Position numbers and translations under genes: made by a program
Shown: piece after piece, positions 30,794-41,585 of the stretch
How the letters are laid out: the number at the start of each line of letters is the position of its first letter
How positions within the stretch are numbered: the stretch's first letter is position 1
Notes under the pieces: model-generated
Seen by the model: the letters and a program-made list of their open reading frames with translations, nothing else
Database searches by the model: none
Told to the model about the DNA's origin: nothing
From: Prochlorococcus sp. AG-424-P23
GTDB lineage: Bacteria; Cyanobacteriota; Cyanobacteriia; PCC-6307; Cyanobiaceae
NCBI GenBank assembly: GCA_003210135.1
Contig: QCNK01000002.1
Span: 41,211-105,210 of the forward strand
Length of the DNA: 64,000 bases
Direction of reading: 5' to 3'

Positions 30794-31579
30794 ATGTCTG
30801 GTTCTGGTGAGTGCAGACTAGAAGGTCTCTGTATTAAAGCATCTCCATTAGGCGAGAATGATAGATTAATAACTATCCTTACAGATGAGCAAGGGATTGT
30901 GCGATTAGCGGTACCTGGTGCTAGGCGTCCAAAAAGTAGTCTTGCCGCAGCTGCTCCCTTAACATATTTAAGTCTGCAGATTTTTGGCAAAAGAAATCTT
31001 AAATCTGTACGTCAAATTAAAATATTAAAAAGTTACTCTGGTTTAGGGAAAAATATTGAATGTCTTGCGGCCGCACAAGCAATAACTGAATTAACATTCT
31101 TATTAGTAGGTAATAATGACAAGCAGCAAAACTATTTATCTTGCGTTCTTGCACATCTAGACAGGATTTATTTACATGAAGAATCTAAAGAAGAAGATAT
31201 AAAAATGCTCTCAATGAGTATTCAATCCTTAATCCATCTATTAGCTATCGGGGGTATAAATTTACCAATACATCATTGCTGTAAAACAGGAGATCCTATT
31301 ATTCCCCCCTTAGGGAATTGGGAATGGATTTGTTATTATTTACCAAGTGAAGGATTTTCAACTATAGAAGATCCTCAAAGTAATCTAAAAATAAATGCAT
31401 CTGAAGTTGCTTTATTACAGAGACTTCTGTTCCCCGAATTACCAATAAAATCTAATGGAGAGTTGTTGGGACCTAAAAAAGTTTGGCTTAAACTATTGTT
31501 TATTATTGAGACTTGGATCGCTGCTCAACTAGAGAAGGAACTATCTTCACTAAAAATGTTGAGAGAGATATATAGTTAG
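30794..31579 (+). CDS. recO: DNA repair protein RecO
   Basis: LEGLCIKASPLGENDRLITILTDEQGIVRLAVPGARRPKS; start immediately follows deoC. Confidence 0.93.
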   Translation: MSGSGECRLEGLCIKASPLGENDRLITILTDEQGIVRLAVPGARRPKSSLAAAAPLTYLSLQIFGKRNLKSVRQIKILKSYSGLGKNIECLAAAQAITELTFLLVGNNDKQQNYLSCVLAHLDRIYLHEESKEEDIKMLSMSIQSLIHLLAIGGINLPIHHCCKTGDPIIPPLGNWEWICYYLPSEGFSTIEDPQSNLKINASEVALLQRLLFPELPIKSNGELLGPKKVWLKLLFIIETWIAAQLEKELSSLKMLREIYS

Positions 31580-31664
31580 CATTTTCATGAACCGTTAATA
31601 ATTTTTAAAATTATGATCTTTAGGGTTCTGACTGTTAACTTAATAAATAGTTAATTCAATTAAT

Positions 31665-32831
31665 GTGGTTCATATTGCGTGGTTGGGTAAGAAATCCCCT
31701 TTTTGTGGAAATGTAACTTATGGAAATTCAACTACTGAGGAATTAAAGGCAAGAGGCCATAAAATTAGTTTTATTCATTTCGACAATCCCTCTAGTTCTA
31801 ATTCATCAAAACCATTATTTCTAGCAAATGATCCTGATGTGAGTCTCCCATATTTAATTAAGTCCCAGGTTTACACAATACCCTCACCAAGAGCAGAAAA
31901 AGAGCTAAGGCTATCATTGGAAAGATTAAAACCTGATATCGTACATGCAAGTTTAACTTTATCTCCTCTAGACTTTAGACTTCCAGAGCTTTGTAATGAA
32001 ATTAATATTCCACTTATTGGGACATTTCACCCACCATTTGATGCAAAAAATAGAAATTTAACTGCGAGTACTCAACAATTAACATATCAACTTTATGCGC
32101 CCTCTTTAGCGAAGTTCGATAAAATAATCATTTTTTCTGAACCTCAAAAAAATGTTCTTGAGAAATTAGGAGTACCTAAAGAAAAACAAATAATTATTCC
32201 AAATGGCGTTGATGAAAATATTTGGAAACCTTTTTGCGAAAAAAATAAAAAATATGACCAGGTAAAAAAAAGACTTGGAAATGAAAGAATATTTTTATAT
32301 ATGGGGAGGATTGCTAATGAGAAAAATATCGAGGCACTTTTACGTTCTTGGCGCCAAACAAAAAACAATAATTGCAAATTAGTTATTGTTGGAGATGGAC
32401 CTATGAAGCCAACACTTGAGAATAGTTTTTCTAACCTTGGTAATGATAAATTAATTTGGTGGGGTGCCGAATTAGATTTAGAAACAAGAGTAGCGATAAT
32501 GCAAATAGCAGAAGTTTTTTTCTTGCCAAGCTTGGTAGAGGGTTTATCATTATCACTCTTAGAGGCTATGTCTACTGGTACTGCATGTGTAGCTACAGAT
32601 GCCGGAGCTGATGGTGAAGTTTTAGATAACGGAGCTGGAATAGTAATTTCAACTGATAATGTGACTGCACAATTAAAAACTATAATCCCAATTCTTATTG
32701 AACATCCTTCATTTACAAAAGATCTTGGAGAAAAAGCTAGAGGACGTGTTCTTGAGAAATATACAATTACTAAAAATATAAATTCACTTGAAAAAGTTTA
32801 TATGAACTTAAAAAATAATTTCAAAAACTAA
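31665..32831 (+). CDS. GT4-family glycosyltransferase
   Basis: IIPNGVDENIW; LYMGRIANEKNIEALLRSW; FLPSLVEGLSLSLLEAMSTG. Confidence 0.93.
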   Translation: MVHIAWLGKKSPFCGNVTYGNSTTEELKARGHKISFIHFDNPSSSNSSKPLFLANDPDVSLPYLIKSQVYTIPSPRAEKELRLSLERLKPDIVHASLTLSPLDFRLPELCNEINIPLIGTFHPPFDAKNRNLTASTQQLTYQLYAPSLAKFDKIIIFSEPQKNVLEKLGVPKEKQIIIPNGVDENIWKPFCEKNKKYDQVKKRLGNERIFLYMGRIANEKNIEALLRSWRQTKNNNCKLVIVGDGPMKPTLENSFSNLGNDKLIWWGAELDLETRVAIMQIAEVFFLPSLVEGLSLSLLEAMSTGTACVATDAGADGEVLDNGAGIVISTDNVTAQLKTIIPILIEHPSFTKDLGEKARGRVLEKYTITKNINSLEKVYMNLKNNFKN

Positions 32832-33640
32832 TGAAACTCTTTACTTCGATTACTAGCTGAAACTATTGATTCAATTAGCGCTGACCTTACACTCTTTTTT
32901 TCTAAAACCCTTAAAGCAGAAATAGTTGTTCCACCTGGAGAGGTTACTAAATTTTTAAGCTCAGAAGTAGATAGTTTGTTTTCTTTTATAAGACTAATTG
33001 TTCCTTGTATCATTTCCATGACAAGTTCCTCTGAAAGTATTTTTGGTAATCCTCCGCTCAATCCTCCATCACTTAATGCCTCTATGATTAAAGCAATAAT
33101 TGCAGGTCCTGATGAAGTTAAAGCTAAAAAAATATCAAGGTAATCTTCAGTAAATTCATAGATCTTGCTCGTATTTTTAAATAATTTTTTTGTAAATTGT
33201 TTCTGGTCTTCTGTAAGACTTTCTCCCCAAGCAATTCCTGTTAAACCCTTCCCAACAGTGATTGGGATATTTGTAACAGCTCTCGCACATTTATGGTTAG
33301 GAAACTTTTGAGTAAGTCTATTTAATGAAACTCCAGCAAGGATTGATACTAAGAAATTGTCCTTATTTTTTATATAACCGCCCTCAGTTATATCTTTTAA
33401 ATGTTGGGGTTTTATCGAAAGAAGTTTAAATTCGCAATCCCAAATTATTTTTGACTCTTTAGAACCTGATTTATAAACATTTACATTATATTTATAATTT
33501 TTTTTTATATTATTTATACTTTTTTCTGAATTTACAACACAATATACATTCTCAGGATGTATTAATTTTTTATTCAATAAAGGTGTAATAATAGCATTTG
33601 CAATGTTTCCAAAACCAATAATAGCGATTTTATCAGTCAC
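32828..33640 (-). CDS. proC: pyrroline-5-carboxylate reductase
   Basis: IAIIGFGNIANAII; LTSSGPAIIALIIEALSDGG; NLVTSPGGTTISALRVLE. Confidence 0.96.
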   Translation of the reverse strand: MTDKIAIIGFGNIANAIITPLLNKKLIHPENVYCVVNSEKSINNIKKNYKYNVNVYKSGSKESKIIWDCEFKLLSIKPQHLKDITEGGYIKNKDNFLVSILAGVSLNRLTQKFPNHKCARAVTNIPITVGKGLTGIAWGESLTEDQKQFTKKLFKNTSKIYEFTEDYLDIFLALTSSGPAIIALIIEALSDGGLSGGLPKILSEELVMEMIQGTISLIKENKLSTSELKNLVTSPGGTTISALRVLEKKSVRSALIESIVSASNRSKEFH

Positions 33641-33647
33641 AGATTAA

Positions 33648-34223
33648 TCATGAAAAAGCACTTATTTTAGAATTACCCCATGCTGGTTCAGGAGCAGTAT
33701 TATTTTCTAAATTATATTTTGGTGTATTCTTTGAAGACAAATTTGAAGGGGATGCTTCTTCTGAAGAAGAACTAGTTACATTTACACAGCTTGGGGCAAA
33801 AAGAAAAATACTTTCACCCACTCTCTCTTGATGTCCATCAATTGCATACGTTCCCCCAGCTATAAAATCGACCGCTCTTTGAGCCTGATCGGGATCCATC
33901 ATGGTTAAATTGAGAATTACAGTTTTTCTTTCTCTTAATGCTTGTATAGCTTCAGGCATCTCATCAAAGCTTCTTGGTTCCATCAAGCTTACTTCTGAAG
34001 ATGAATTTGAGATTCCAGGCATACCAACTACTTTTGATGATCTGTTGTTGTTCATGAAATCAAATGGATTTGAATTAGCAAGGGCATTTGAATTTCTCTG
34101 ATTTTTTTTAAAATCATTAATATCATTTAATTCGTTCTCTGAGGCATAATCGAACTCATCAAAATCATCTTCGAGATACTCATCTCCTGCGACGACAGCC
34201 TTTAATCTAGAAATAAGTGACAC
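33648..34223 (-). CDS. sepF: cell division protein SepF
   Basis: [66 protein letters not shown]. Confidence 0.97.
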   Translation of the reverse strand: MSLISRLKAVVAGDEYLEDDFDEFDYASENELNDINDFKKNQRNSNALANSNPFDFMNNNRSSKVVGMPGISNSSSEVSLMEPRSFDEMPEAIQALRERKTVILNLTMMDPDQAQRAVDFIAGGTYAIDGHQERVGESIFLFAPSCVNVTSSSSEEASPSNLSSKNTPKYNLENNTAPEPAWGNSKISAFS

Positions 34224-34372
34224 CTTTAAAATCCTCTTGAAATTGATTACTAAGGTTTAGGAACCTTAAGTAATAAATTCATTTTTAAAATGAATAAACT
34301 ACCTATACTTAAATAACGTTAGTTGTAGTTTACTGCAAGTTTGTAAATAAGATTTTTATAAATAATCAGTAA

Positions 34373-35008
34373 TTATGATCTATCTCCAAAAATTAATGAC
34401 CCTAACCTTAACCAAGTTGATCCAGCGTCAATAGCTTCTTCCCAATCCCCTGACATTCCCATTGAACAATCTGGAAGTTGGAGTGAATCAGCTAAGGAAC
34501 GACATTTTTTAAACAATTCTACATTTTCTTTAGAGCTAAGTCCTTTGGGATTAATAGTCATCAAACCCTTTAATGTAATATTTTTCAATTCTTGAATTTC
34601 TCTCCATTTAAATATTAAAAGGTCAGGATTAAAGCCTCCTTTTGTAGGGTCTTCACTTAATTTAACCTGCAACATTATTAATGGATTTTTTTTCTCTTCA
34701 TATGAAATATGAGAAATCTTTTGCAACTTTTCAAATGAATCTACAGAATGAATATATTCAAAATTTTGTACTATCTTTCTTACTTTATTACTTTGTATTC
34801 GACCAATAAAATGCCATTTAATTTTTTTTAGGTCTTTCAGGATTAGTTGCTTCTTAAAAGCCTCTTGAAACTTACTCTCACCAAAATCATTCTGACCTAA
34901 ATTTTGAATAGTCTTGATTTCTTGACTTTTAAATCCTTTACTTACTGCAAGAATATTTACATTTAAGGGTATTTTATTCTTTATTTTTAAATAATTTATA
35001 GGGTTCAC
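34373..35008 (-). CDS. PLP homeostasis protein, YggS family
   Basis: AVSKGFKSQEI; FGESKFQEAF; WHFIGRIQSNKV; CSMGMSGDWEEAIDAGSTWLRLGSLIFG. Confidence 0.95.
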   Translation of the reverse strand: MNPINYLKIKNKIPLNVNILAVSKGFKSQEIKTIQNLGQNDFGESKFQEAFKKQLILKDLKKIKWHFIGRIQSNKVRKIVQNFEYIHSVDSFEKLQKISHISYEEKKNPLIMLQVKLSEDPTKGGFNPDLLIFKWREIQELKNITLKGLMTINPKGLSSKENVELFKKCRSLADSLQLPDCSMGMSGDWEEAIDAGSTWLRLGSLIFGDRS

Positions 35009-35011
35009 ATT

Positions 35012-35278
35012 TTATAAAAAAGTTTGTGAAAATAAATTTTCCCACTTAGATAGATCCTCAGATGCTGTTCTTCTGGCTCTCTGAAGGTTTAATTCTGCCT
35101 GATTACGCGCATCTAAATAAGGTATTACTTCAAAAAAAACTTCTCTCTGTCTAATTTCTACCAAAAAAAACATTTTTTGGGCATATAAAGTCGCATATAT
35201 ATCTCTCCCATCGTTCCCAGGAGATACTTGATACAACATTCCAAATGTTGGGTGGTTTAAATAACGCTCGGAACTCAA
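35012..35278 (-). CDS. pipX: PipX, PII-interacting NtcA co-activator
   Basis: YLNHPTFGMLYQVSPGNDGRDIYATLYAQKMFFLV...YLDARNQAELNLQRARR. Confidence 0.95.
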   Translation of the reverse strand: MSSERYLNHPTFGMLYQVSPGNDGRDIYATLYAQKMFFLVEIRQREVFFEVIPYLDARNQAELNLQRARRTASEDLSKWENLFSQTFL

Positions 35279-35296
35279 ACTAAAATATGTTGTTAT

Positions 35297-36211
35297 TTAT
35301 AATGCACCATACAGTTTTCTAAGAAAAATTGCTATGCAAATAAAACAAATCGATAATGTATTAACAATTACATTAAGGGGTGTTAATGGGTAAAAAGTTT
35401 TAAATCTATTAGTTTTTATATTAATTTTTTTCTTAGATAGCAATGATTCTGCTCCTTGATCAATTCTTAGAAATATATTCTGAAATAACCTTTCCACTAA
35501 AACTAATAAAATATTAAAGGATTTTTTTAATCCTAAATTTCTAAAATTTATTGATCTAACTGAAACTGATCTAATTATATTTTGAAATTCTTCTTGAACC
35601 AAAGGAATAAAACGTAATGCAATTAATAATTGAAAAAGCCACTTACTAATCGGCAACCCAATTTTCCTTAATGGATAAAGAAACCAACTTAGGCCCCATA
35701 CAATGTCTTCTTGTGATGTAGTTAGAAGCATCAAATTAACACTATGTATGACAGTAAATATCAAAGTAGAGGTTTTTATTCCTAGTTCAACGGCTTTTCT
35801 TGATAAGTTATAAGCCCCAATATTTATAAACCATATGTTTTGCGAAGGAATTTGTAAAATATTCCATTTTTCATGACTTTCCACTACTACTTGTAACTCG
35901 TTTGGATTTCTTAAGTAGCCATCAAGAGATTGAATATCAGAAGAAGCAAGTATTGATATACATCCAATTAATAAAGATAGACATGAAAGAAAAAATAATG
36001 AACGCCACCATACTCTTGATGGCAATAAACTTAAAAAAGTAATTAATAACAAACAAACCACTAAACTTAATCTCCATATTGGACCTGCCCAAATTGGAGT
36101 AATTAAAAATATCATTACAATAATAATTTTTAATCTACTATCTATTATTCTTAGCCAACTTTTATTACCATAAACGTATTGACCAACTGAAAATTTGGTA
36201 AGTAAATTCAT
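35297..36211 (-). CDS. ECF transporter T component (CbiQ-like)
   Basis: Polytopic; GQYVYGNKSWLRIIDSRLKIIIV; IRSVSVRSINFRN coupling motif. Confidence 0.85.
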   Translation of the reverse strand: MNLLTKFSVGQYVYGNKSWLRIIDSRLKIIIVMIFLITPIWAGPIWRLSLVVCLLLITFLSLLPSRVWWRSLFFLSCLSLLIGCISILASSDIQSLDGYLRNPNELQVVVESHEKWNILQIPSQNIWFINIGAYNLSRKAVELGIKTSTLIFTVIHSVNLMLLTTSQEDIVWGLSWFLYPLRKIGLPISKWLFQLLIALRFIPLVQEEFQNIIRSVSVRSINFRNLGLKKSFNILLVLVERLFQNIFLRIDQGAESLLSKKKINIKTNRFKTFYPLTPLNVIVNTLSICFICIAIFLRKLYGAL

Positions 36212-37584
36212 TAATCTTTTTGAATTAACTCAATATTTTCCCTCTCTACCTCTTTATTTAAAGCTCTTTGTTGTTTCCCTCTCCAAAGTAGAATGAGAGG
36301 TGTCCCTTCAAAGCCTAAATTTAATCTAATTTGTTTTTCAATATATCTTCTATAAGTTATTCCAAATAATTTAGGATCGTTTACAAAAAGAGTAAAAGTG
36401 GGAGGTTTATTCTTAACTTGAGTACCGTAATAAAGTCTACCTTGTTTTCCACTCCTTTTAGTTGGGGGACTTTTCCAACTAATAGATTCCTTAAGCACTT
36501 CATTAACTACAGATGTTGTAACTCTTCTTCTGTGTTGATTTACAGCGTTAAGAGCATGCTCAAAAATATTATCAACTCTTTGACCAGTAAGGGCAGATAT
36601 AAAAATCATTTTTGACCAATGTAAAAAATAGAGTTTAGATCTAAGTTCTTTTTCTACTTGATAAATTGTTGAACTATTTTTTTCTACAAGATCCCATTTA
36701 TTAACTACAATTATACAAGCTCTGCCTTGTTCTTCAATTCGGCCTGCCAACTTCTGGTCTTGATCAGTTACCCCATCAATAGCATCTATAACTAATACAC
36801 AAACATCACTTCTATCAATAGATTTGAAAGCCCTATTAATACCAAAAAATTCAGTCCCATATTTAACATTTTTCTTTCTTCTAATACCTGCAGTATCAAT
36901 AATTTTCCATTGATTATCACCTTTTTTAATAAGCGTATCTATTGAATCAGTTGTCGTCCCACTAATATCACTAACTATTGCTCTTTTTTCTCCACAGATA
37001 GAATTTAATAAACTAGATTTGCCAACATTTGGCCTACCAATAATTGACATCATTATCTTTTCTTCATCAACCTTGATAGTATTTTCAGGAAGTTCGCCAA
37101 TAACGAGATCTAAGAGATCGCCAGTACCTGAACCATGAATAGCCGAAACAGGGTTAGGTTCGCCCAATCCTAATTTCCAGAACTCCGAAGCTAGAGATAT
37201 TCCTAGAGTAGTCGATTCGCATTTATTGACAGCAACAATTGTTTTACAGTTTGAGTTTCTTAACCATTTTGCTATTGATAAATCACCATCAGTAACGCCT
37301 TGATTCCCATCTACCACAAGTAACGCGAGCGAAGCCTCTTCTAAAGCCAAAAAAACTTGTGTCCTTATCTCTGGGAGAAATTCACTATCATCATCAAAAA
37401 CTAAGCCTCCAGTATCAACTATTTGAAATTCCTTACCTCCCCATGAAGCATTTTGATAAGTTCTATCTCTTGTAACACCAGGCTTATCAAATACTATTGC
37501 ATCATTACTTTGGCAAAGACGATTAACTAAGGTAGATTTCCCAACGTTCGGTCTTCCGATAATTGCTATTGTAGGAAGAATCAA
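36211..37584 (-). CDS. der: ribosome biogenesis GTPase Der (EngA)
   Basis: Two G domains: [18 protein letters not shown] and [18 protein letters not shown]. Confidence 0.98.
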   Translation of the reverse strand: MILPTIAIIGRPNVGKSTLVNRLCQSNDAIVFDKPGVTRDRTYQNASWGGKEFQIVDTGGLVFDDDSEFLPEIRTQVFLALEEASLALLVVDGNQGVTDGDLSIAKWLRNSNCKTIVAVNKCESTTLGISLASEFWKLGLGEPNPVSAIHGSGTGDLLDLVIGELPENTIKVDEEKIMMSIIGRPNVGKSSLLNSICGEKRAIVSDISGTTTDSIDTLIKKGDNQWKIIDTAGIRRKKNVKYGTEFFGINRAFKSIDRSDVCVLVIDAIDGVTDQDQKLAGRIEEQGRACIIVVNKWDLVEKNSSTIYQVEKELRSKLYFLHWSKMIFISALTGQRVDNIFEHALNAVNQHRRRVTTSVVNEVLKESISWKSPPTKRSGKQGRLYYGTQVKNKPPTFTLFVNDPKLFGITYRRYIEKQIRLNLGFEGTPLILLWRGKQQRALNKEVERENIELIQKD

Positions 37585-37658
37585 TTCTTCTCTCCAAAGA
37601 AAGTAGTATCCCTTACAACTATACCTTTAATAGAATCATTTACATTATTCAAAAAAAC

Positions 37659-38144
37659 TTATTTAATTTCTGGATCACCAAAATGTCCTTTAACTGGATT
37701 AACAGGGGGTGAACTAGGACTTGGAATTAATCCATTATCTTTTGAAAAACAATTATTTTCAATCGACCAATAAATCAACCAATTTACTGCTGTCGCTCTT
37801 CTAGTTCTTCTTGGATAGAGTTCATTAATCTTATAACCTTTAAAATTAAGAAAATTTTTCAATCCCTGTTTATAGTCTTTTGGAATTGATCGAGTCAAAT
37901 GTACTGAGGCTGGTCGCTCTGAAATAATTTGAGGAGCTTTTTCAAATTTTTCTGACCAATAAAGAGGAGTTAATGCGCTAAAGGCCCAATCATTTATAGA
38001 TATTTCTTTAGTATAAAAAAGTCTTTCCCAAACTAATTCACAAACAAATACGTCACTAACCTTATCTTCAAGAACAAGAAATAATAGATCCTTACATATT
38101 GGCCATGTAAATTGATTTCCAATAAATTTTTCTTTTTTATACAT
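37659..38144 (-). CDS. DUF1823 family protein
   Basis: Sequence resembles the cyanobacterial DUF1823 family (SVHLTRSIPKDYKQGLKNFLNFKGY...YPRRTRRATAVNWLIYW). Confidence 0.7.
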   Translation of the reverse strand: MYKKEKFIGNQFTWPICKDLLFLVLEDKVSDVFVCELVWERLFYTKEISINDWAFSALTPLYWSEKFEKAPQIISERPASVHLTRSIPKDYKQGLKNFLNFKGYKINELYPRRTRRATAVNWLIYWSIENNCFSKDNGLIPSPSSPPVNPVKGHFGDPEIK

Positions 38145-38899
38145 TAATCGAACCTTATCAAAATCAAAGAAAAATAAGGCATAAAATCCTTTTTATATTG
38201 GGATGCATATTGAATAATTTGATCAGGCATCCCAAGACTTAAAGCTATTAATGATGTATTGATAATATCCTCTTTTTTTAAAATTTCCCTAACTAAATTC
38301 CATCTTTTGCCAACTTTCATAATGGCCAATACCGTTTTATTTGGCTTACTTTCCCTGATTAGGGTTGTTAATTCAGATTCTGAAGAAGGGCATTCTTTGA
38401 TGATCAATGTCTCGCCTTTTTTTACCAAATCAAAATCATTCAAAGCTGCTGCTGCTGAAATAGAGGAAATACCGGGTATGGTTTTGGTAATGATTTGGGG
38501 ATAATTATTTTTTATTATCCTCAAAATGTTAGAAGAGCTTGCGAATAGCGAAGTATCTCCAAGACAAAGTAAAACTACTGATTCGCCATTATTTATAAAT
38601 TTCACAATTTTTTCTACAGCATTAGACCATATTTCATCAGGATCAAAATCCTTCCTAGCCATTGGAAAGATGATAGGAATATTTTTTTTAAATTTGGTGT
38701 ATTTCTTAACTATTTCCGCAGCGAAACTCTTTTTATTATCATCTGAAATTGGAAAAACTATAACTTTCGCCTTTTTGATTACATCTACAGCAGCAATTGT
38801 TAAAAGCGATGGATCTCCAGGCCCAACACCAACGATGGTCAATGTGGCTGGATCACTTTTATAACCTGTAAATACTTTTAGAATTTTTTTTATTAACAT
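38144..38899 (-). CDS. cobI: precorrin-2 C20-methyltransferase
   Basis: VGVGPGDPSLLTIAAV; CLGDTSLFASSSNI; GISSISAAAAL. Confidence 0.93.
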   Translation of the reverse strand: MLIKKILKVFTGYKSDPATLTIVGVGPGDPSLLTIAAVDVIKKAKVIVFPISDDNKKSFAAEIVKKYTKFKKNIPIIFPMARKDFDPDEIWSNAVEKIVKFINNGESVVLLCLGDTSLFASSSNILRIIKNNYPQIITKTIPGISSISAAAALNDFDLVKKGETLIIKECPSSESELTTLIRESKPNKTVLAIMKVGKRWNLVREILKKEDIINTSLIALSLGMPDQIIQYASQYKKDFMPYFSLILIRFD

Positions 38900-38916
38900 T
38901 CTTTATTGTATTATCT

Positions 38917-39525
38917 CTAACTATGAATCCTTGGCATCATACAAGTTTCAGCAAGTATTACTGACTCAATTACAGACAATTCCTCTAACCTTTTGAAAGT
39001 TTGATTTTTAGAGAATTTAGTTTGCGCTAGTCTCCAATAAACTCCAAAATGTCTTGCCTCACTCTCAAGCAGAGACTCATAAAGGGCTTTAAACGATTTA
39101 TCTTCAGAATTCAGAGCAAGCAAGCTTAATCTTTCATGACTTCTCGCCTCAATAAGTCCTGCGATTAAGAAACTATCAAGCATTCTGTTGGGCTCTTCCT
39201 TTCTTATATTCTTGGACAATTCGGCTCCATATGGAGGTGGTTTTAATGTTTCAAGAGAATGTCCAAGATCCTTTAAAAAATAAAGTATTTTTTCAAAATG
39301 CTCTAATTCTTCTCTCGCAATTGGACTTAGAACTTCTGCCAGATTTGGTTCTGATGGATATCTAAACATCAATTGAATAGCCACCCCTGCTGCTTTTCTT
39401 TCACAATGAGCATGGTCAATAAGAATATCTTTTGGATTAGATAATGCGAGTTTGATCCACTCATCTGAGGTTAATGACGATAAGTATTTAATATGAGAAG
39501 AAGGCCTTTTAAAATCAACAAGCAT
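38917..39525 (-). CDS. miaE: tRNA-(ms2io6A)-hydroxylase
   Basis: DHAHCERKAAGVAIQLMFRYP; IAREELEHFEKIL; LIEARSHERLSLLA; ESEARHFGVYW (diiron ligands). Confidence 0.95.
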   Translation of the reverse strand: MLVDFKRPSSHIKYLSSLTSDEWIKLALSNPKDILIDHAHCERKAAGVAIQLMFRYPSEPNLAEVLSPIAREELEHFEKILYFLKDLGHSLETLKPPPYGAELSKNIRKEEPNRMLDSFLIAGLIEARSHERLSLLALNSEDKSFKALYESLLESEARHFGVYWRLAQTKFSKNQTFKRLEELSVIESVILAETCMMPRIHS

Positions 39526-39969
39526 TTAATTTTTACTACTTAAATATCCAATAATTCCTTCAAGAGCTAAGGAATAACTTGATATGCCAAATCCACTAAT
39601 AATTCCTATTGCTTTATCTGTAAGAAAAGATTCTTTACGAAAATCTTCCCTACTAAAAATATTTGAAATATGTAACTCTACAAATGGAATTTTTGATCCA
39701 ATTAAAGCATCACGAATAGAAATCGAGGTATGCGTAAAAGCGCCAGCATTAATAAGAATACCTTGAATCCTATTAACTGAATCATGAATTTTATCAACTA
39801 TTTCGCCTTCATGATTACTTTGGAAACATTCAAGATTAATACTTTTTTCGTTAGCAACTTTAGTTAAATCTTTTTCTATATCACTCAATGTTTTATTACC
39901 ATATATTTCAGGTTCTCTAGTACCCAATAGATTTAGATTTGGTCCATTTATCAATAAAATATGCATCAT
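39526..39969 (-). CDS. aroQ: 3-dehydroquinate dehydratase, type II
   Basis: [55 protein letters not shown]; start at internal Met preferred. Confidence 0.96.
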   Translation of the reverse strand: MMHILLINGPNLNLLGTREPEIYGNKTLSDIEKDLTKVANEKSINLECFQSNHEGEIVDKIHDSVNRIQGILINAGAFTHTSISIRDALIGSKIPFVELHISNIFSREDFRKESFLTDKAIGIISGFGISSYSLALEGIIGYLSSKN

Positions 39970-40068
39970 CAATAAAGTCTTTTCTTTACAAATGCTATCT
40001 AGAAAGAAACAAAAAAACCAAAACAATTTCACACAAAGTGTCCATTAACTGATAAGTTCAAATAGTGG

Positions 40069-40150
40069 GGGTCGGTGCCCGAGTGGTTAAAGGGGGCGGA
40101 CTGTAAATCCGCTGGCTCTGCCTACGTTGGTTCAAATCCAACCCGGCCCA
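40069..40150 (+). tRNA. tRNA-Tyr (GTA)
   Basis: GGGTCGG...CCGGCCC acceptor stem, anticodon loop actGTAaat, long variable arm, GGTTCAAATCC T-arm. Confidence 0.97.
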
Positions 40151-40160
40151 CTTTAAAATT

Positions 40161-40232
<72 letters not shown>

Positions 40233-40363
40233 TGAACAAGAAGTATCTCGATAACTGAGTTTATAAGTATTTGAAAGAATAAAATAATTTTAAGACCACT
40301 AAATATAAACGAATTAGAGCAGAAATTAGAGCATAATTATTTCTTATTAAATAATTTACTTCG

Positions 40364-40406
40364 CTTGGTAAGGGAGAGGCCCTGAGTTCCGGTTTCGGCG
40401 AGGGTA
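40364..40406 (+). pseudogene. degenerate 3' half copy of tRNA-Thr
   Basis: CTTGGTAAGGGAGAGGCCCTGAGTTCCGGTTTCGGCGAGGGTA aligns without gaps to 40190-40232; first 16 nt identical. Confidence 0.88.
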
Positions 40407-40477
40407 TAGCCCAATAAAACTAATTAGTCTTAAATAACTTTTATATATTTTAGAATTTAAAAATATTGTTATAAGAA

Positions 40478-40669
40478 ATGTCATTATCGTCATACAGGAT
40501 GCACAGAATATATCTTGCGGCAACTATGAATTATGGTCTTGGTTCTGATGATTCAGAAGAGTTGGCATACTACAACAAAATCAGAAAAGAGATGAATGAT
40601 ATGAAAAAAGACCCAATTAAAAAAGGGATAACTTTTAGTTGGAATATCTCCGAAGAAATAGAAAAATGA
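40478..40669 (+). CDS. island small hypothetical (63 aa)
   Basis: Intact ORF; overlaps the next micro-ORF by ATGA. Confidence 0.45.
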   Translation: MSLSSYRMHRIYLAATMNYGLGSDDSEELAYYNKIRKEMNDMKKDPIKKGITFSWNISEEIEK

Positions 40670-40752
40670 ATCTAAATACTTTCTTACTAATCGATGGGAG
40701 TCTGATGCTTATTGGTCTGCCAATTCTGATGATTCTTAAAGGGAAAAATTGA
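40666..40752 (+). CDS. single-TM micro-ORF (28 aa, MNLNTFLLIDGSLMLIGLPILMILKGKN)
   Basis: ATGA overlap with upstream ORF stop; hydrophobic core. Confidence 0.4.
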   Translation: MNLNTFLLIDGSLMLIGLPILMILKGKN

Positions 40753-40894
40753 TCCAAATCGGTATCATTTTAACCATATTCAAATTCAATTGTTGATCCT
40801 TTATCCGTATATGTGAGTACCTCAAACCGTACATTTTTATAAGTCGGATGGCCTGTATGACTAGTTAGAACTTAGTTGTAGTCGTCATGAGCAA

Positions 40895-41032
40895 ATGTCT
40901 ACCAAATCCAAACTAAAAGAAGATTATAAATCTGAACTTGAAGAAAGATCAGAGGAAGAACTTCTTGAGGAAGAAATCAGAAATCAACAAACATTGGATA
41001 GCTTTGTTAAATCTGACAAAAACTGGTGCTAA
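40895..41032 (+). CDS. acidic micro-ORF (45 aa)
   Basis: MSTKSKLKEDYKSELEERSEEELLEEEIRNQQTLDSFVKSDKNWC. Confidence 0.4.
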   Translation: MSTKSKLKEDYKSELEERSEEELLEEEIRNQQTLDSFVKSDKNWC

Positions 41033-41059
41033 TCAAGACTTATTTTTAAGGAGATTGTT

Positions 41060-41245
41060 ATGAACTTTAAAAGATCACCATTTTCTATACTTAATAAAAA
41101 AAGAAGAGAAATTGATTATATTAAGGGTGTTTATAAGAGAAAAATTCAAGCTGAAATTGAATCTTATAAAGATCCCGAAGATGAAAATAAGAGAGATACA
41201 ATTCAAGCTCAAGATGTATTGATGCTTGATAGGATTTCAATCTAG
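41060..41245 (+). CDS. island small hypothetical (61 aa)
   Basis: Intact ORF preceded by AAGGAG. Confidence 0.45.
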   Translation: MNFKRSPFSILNKKRREIDYIKGVYKRKIQAEIESYKDPEDENKRDTIQAQDVLMLDRISI

Positions 41246-41299
41246 TTAACCTTCCACAGTTCAGTAAATTCAAAAGTAAAAGATTTCTGTAAAAGAGAC

Positions 41300-41554
41300 C
41301 TAACTCTTTTTTGGCCATACTTCCTCAGTTTTCGTCCATCCCTGAGAGATTAACCTTTCATAAATTTCTCTAGCTAATTCTATATCTACAGAAACTGTAG
41401 TTGTCATTAAAGGTGGTTCTTTCCCTAATTCACCAACTATCTCTCCAGTATCTACAAACATATATTCAAAAACACCATCTATGCTTTTATCGTTTTTTAT
41501 AAACCTTTTTACTTCTTTTTTTTTTGGATTAATCAACCAATGAGATTTAGGCAT
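41300..41554 (-). CDS. DUF1651-like protein (paralogue A)
   Basis: HWLINPKKKEVKRF...YMFVDTGEIVGELGKEPPLMTTT...GWTKTEEVW; similar to ORF 50646-50894. Confidence 0.75.
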   Translation of the reverse strand: MPKSHWLINPKKKEVKRFIKNDKSIDGVFEYMFVDTGEIVGELGKEPPLMTTTVSVDIELAREIYERLISQGWTKTEEVWPKKS

Positions 41555-41585
41555 TAATTAAAAAGTAAAACTAGAAGGGGTTTGA

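Noticed and set aside
15306-39766. Other antisense ORFs in the track (e.g. 15306, 17483, 20277, 21155, 21804, 22179, 24332, 24983, 27584, 29630, 30575, 30790, 32144, 33901, 36418, 38259, 38526, 39584)
   Set aside because: Each is embedded opposite a recognised protein-coding gene and shows no family motifs.
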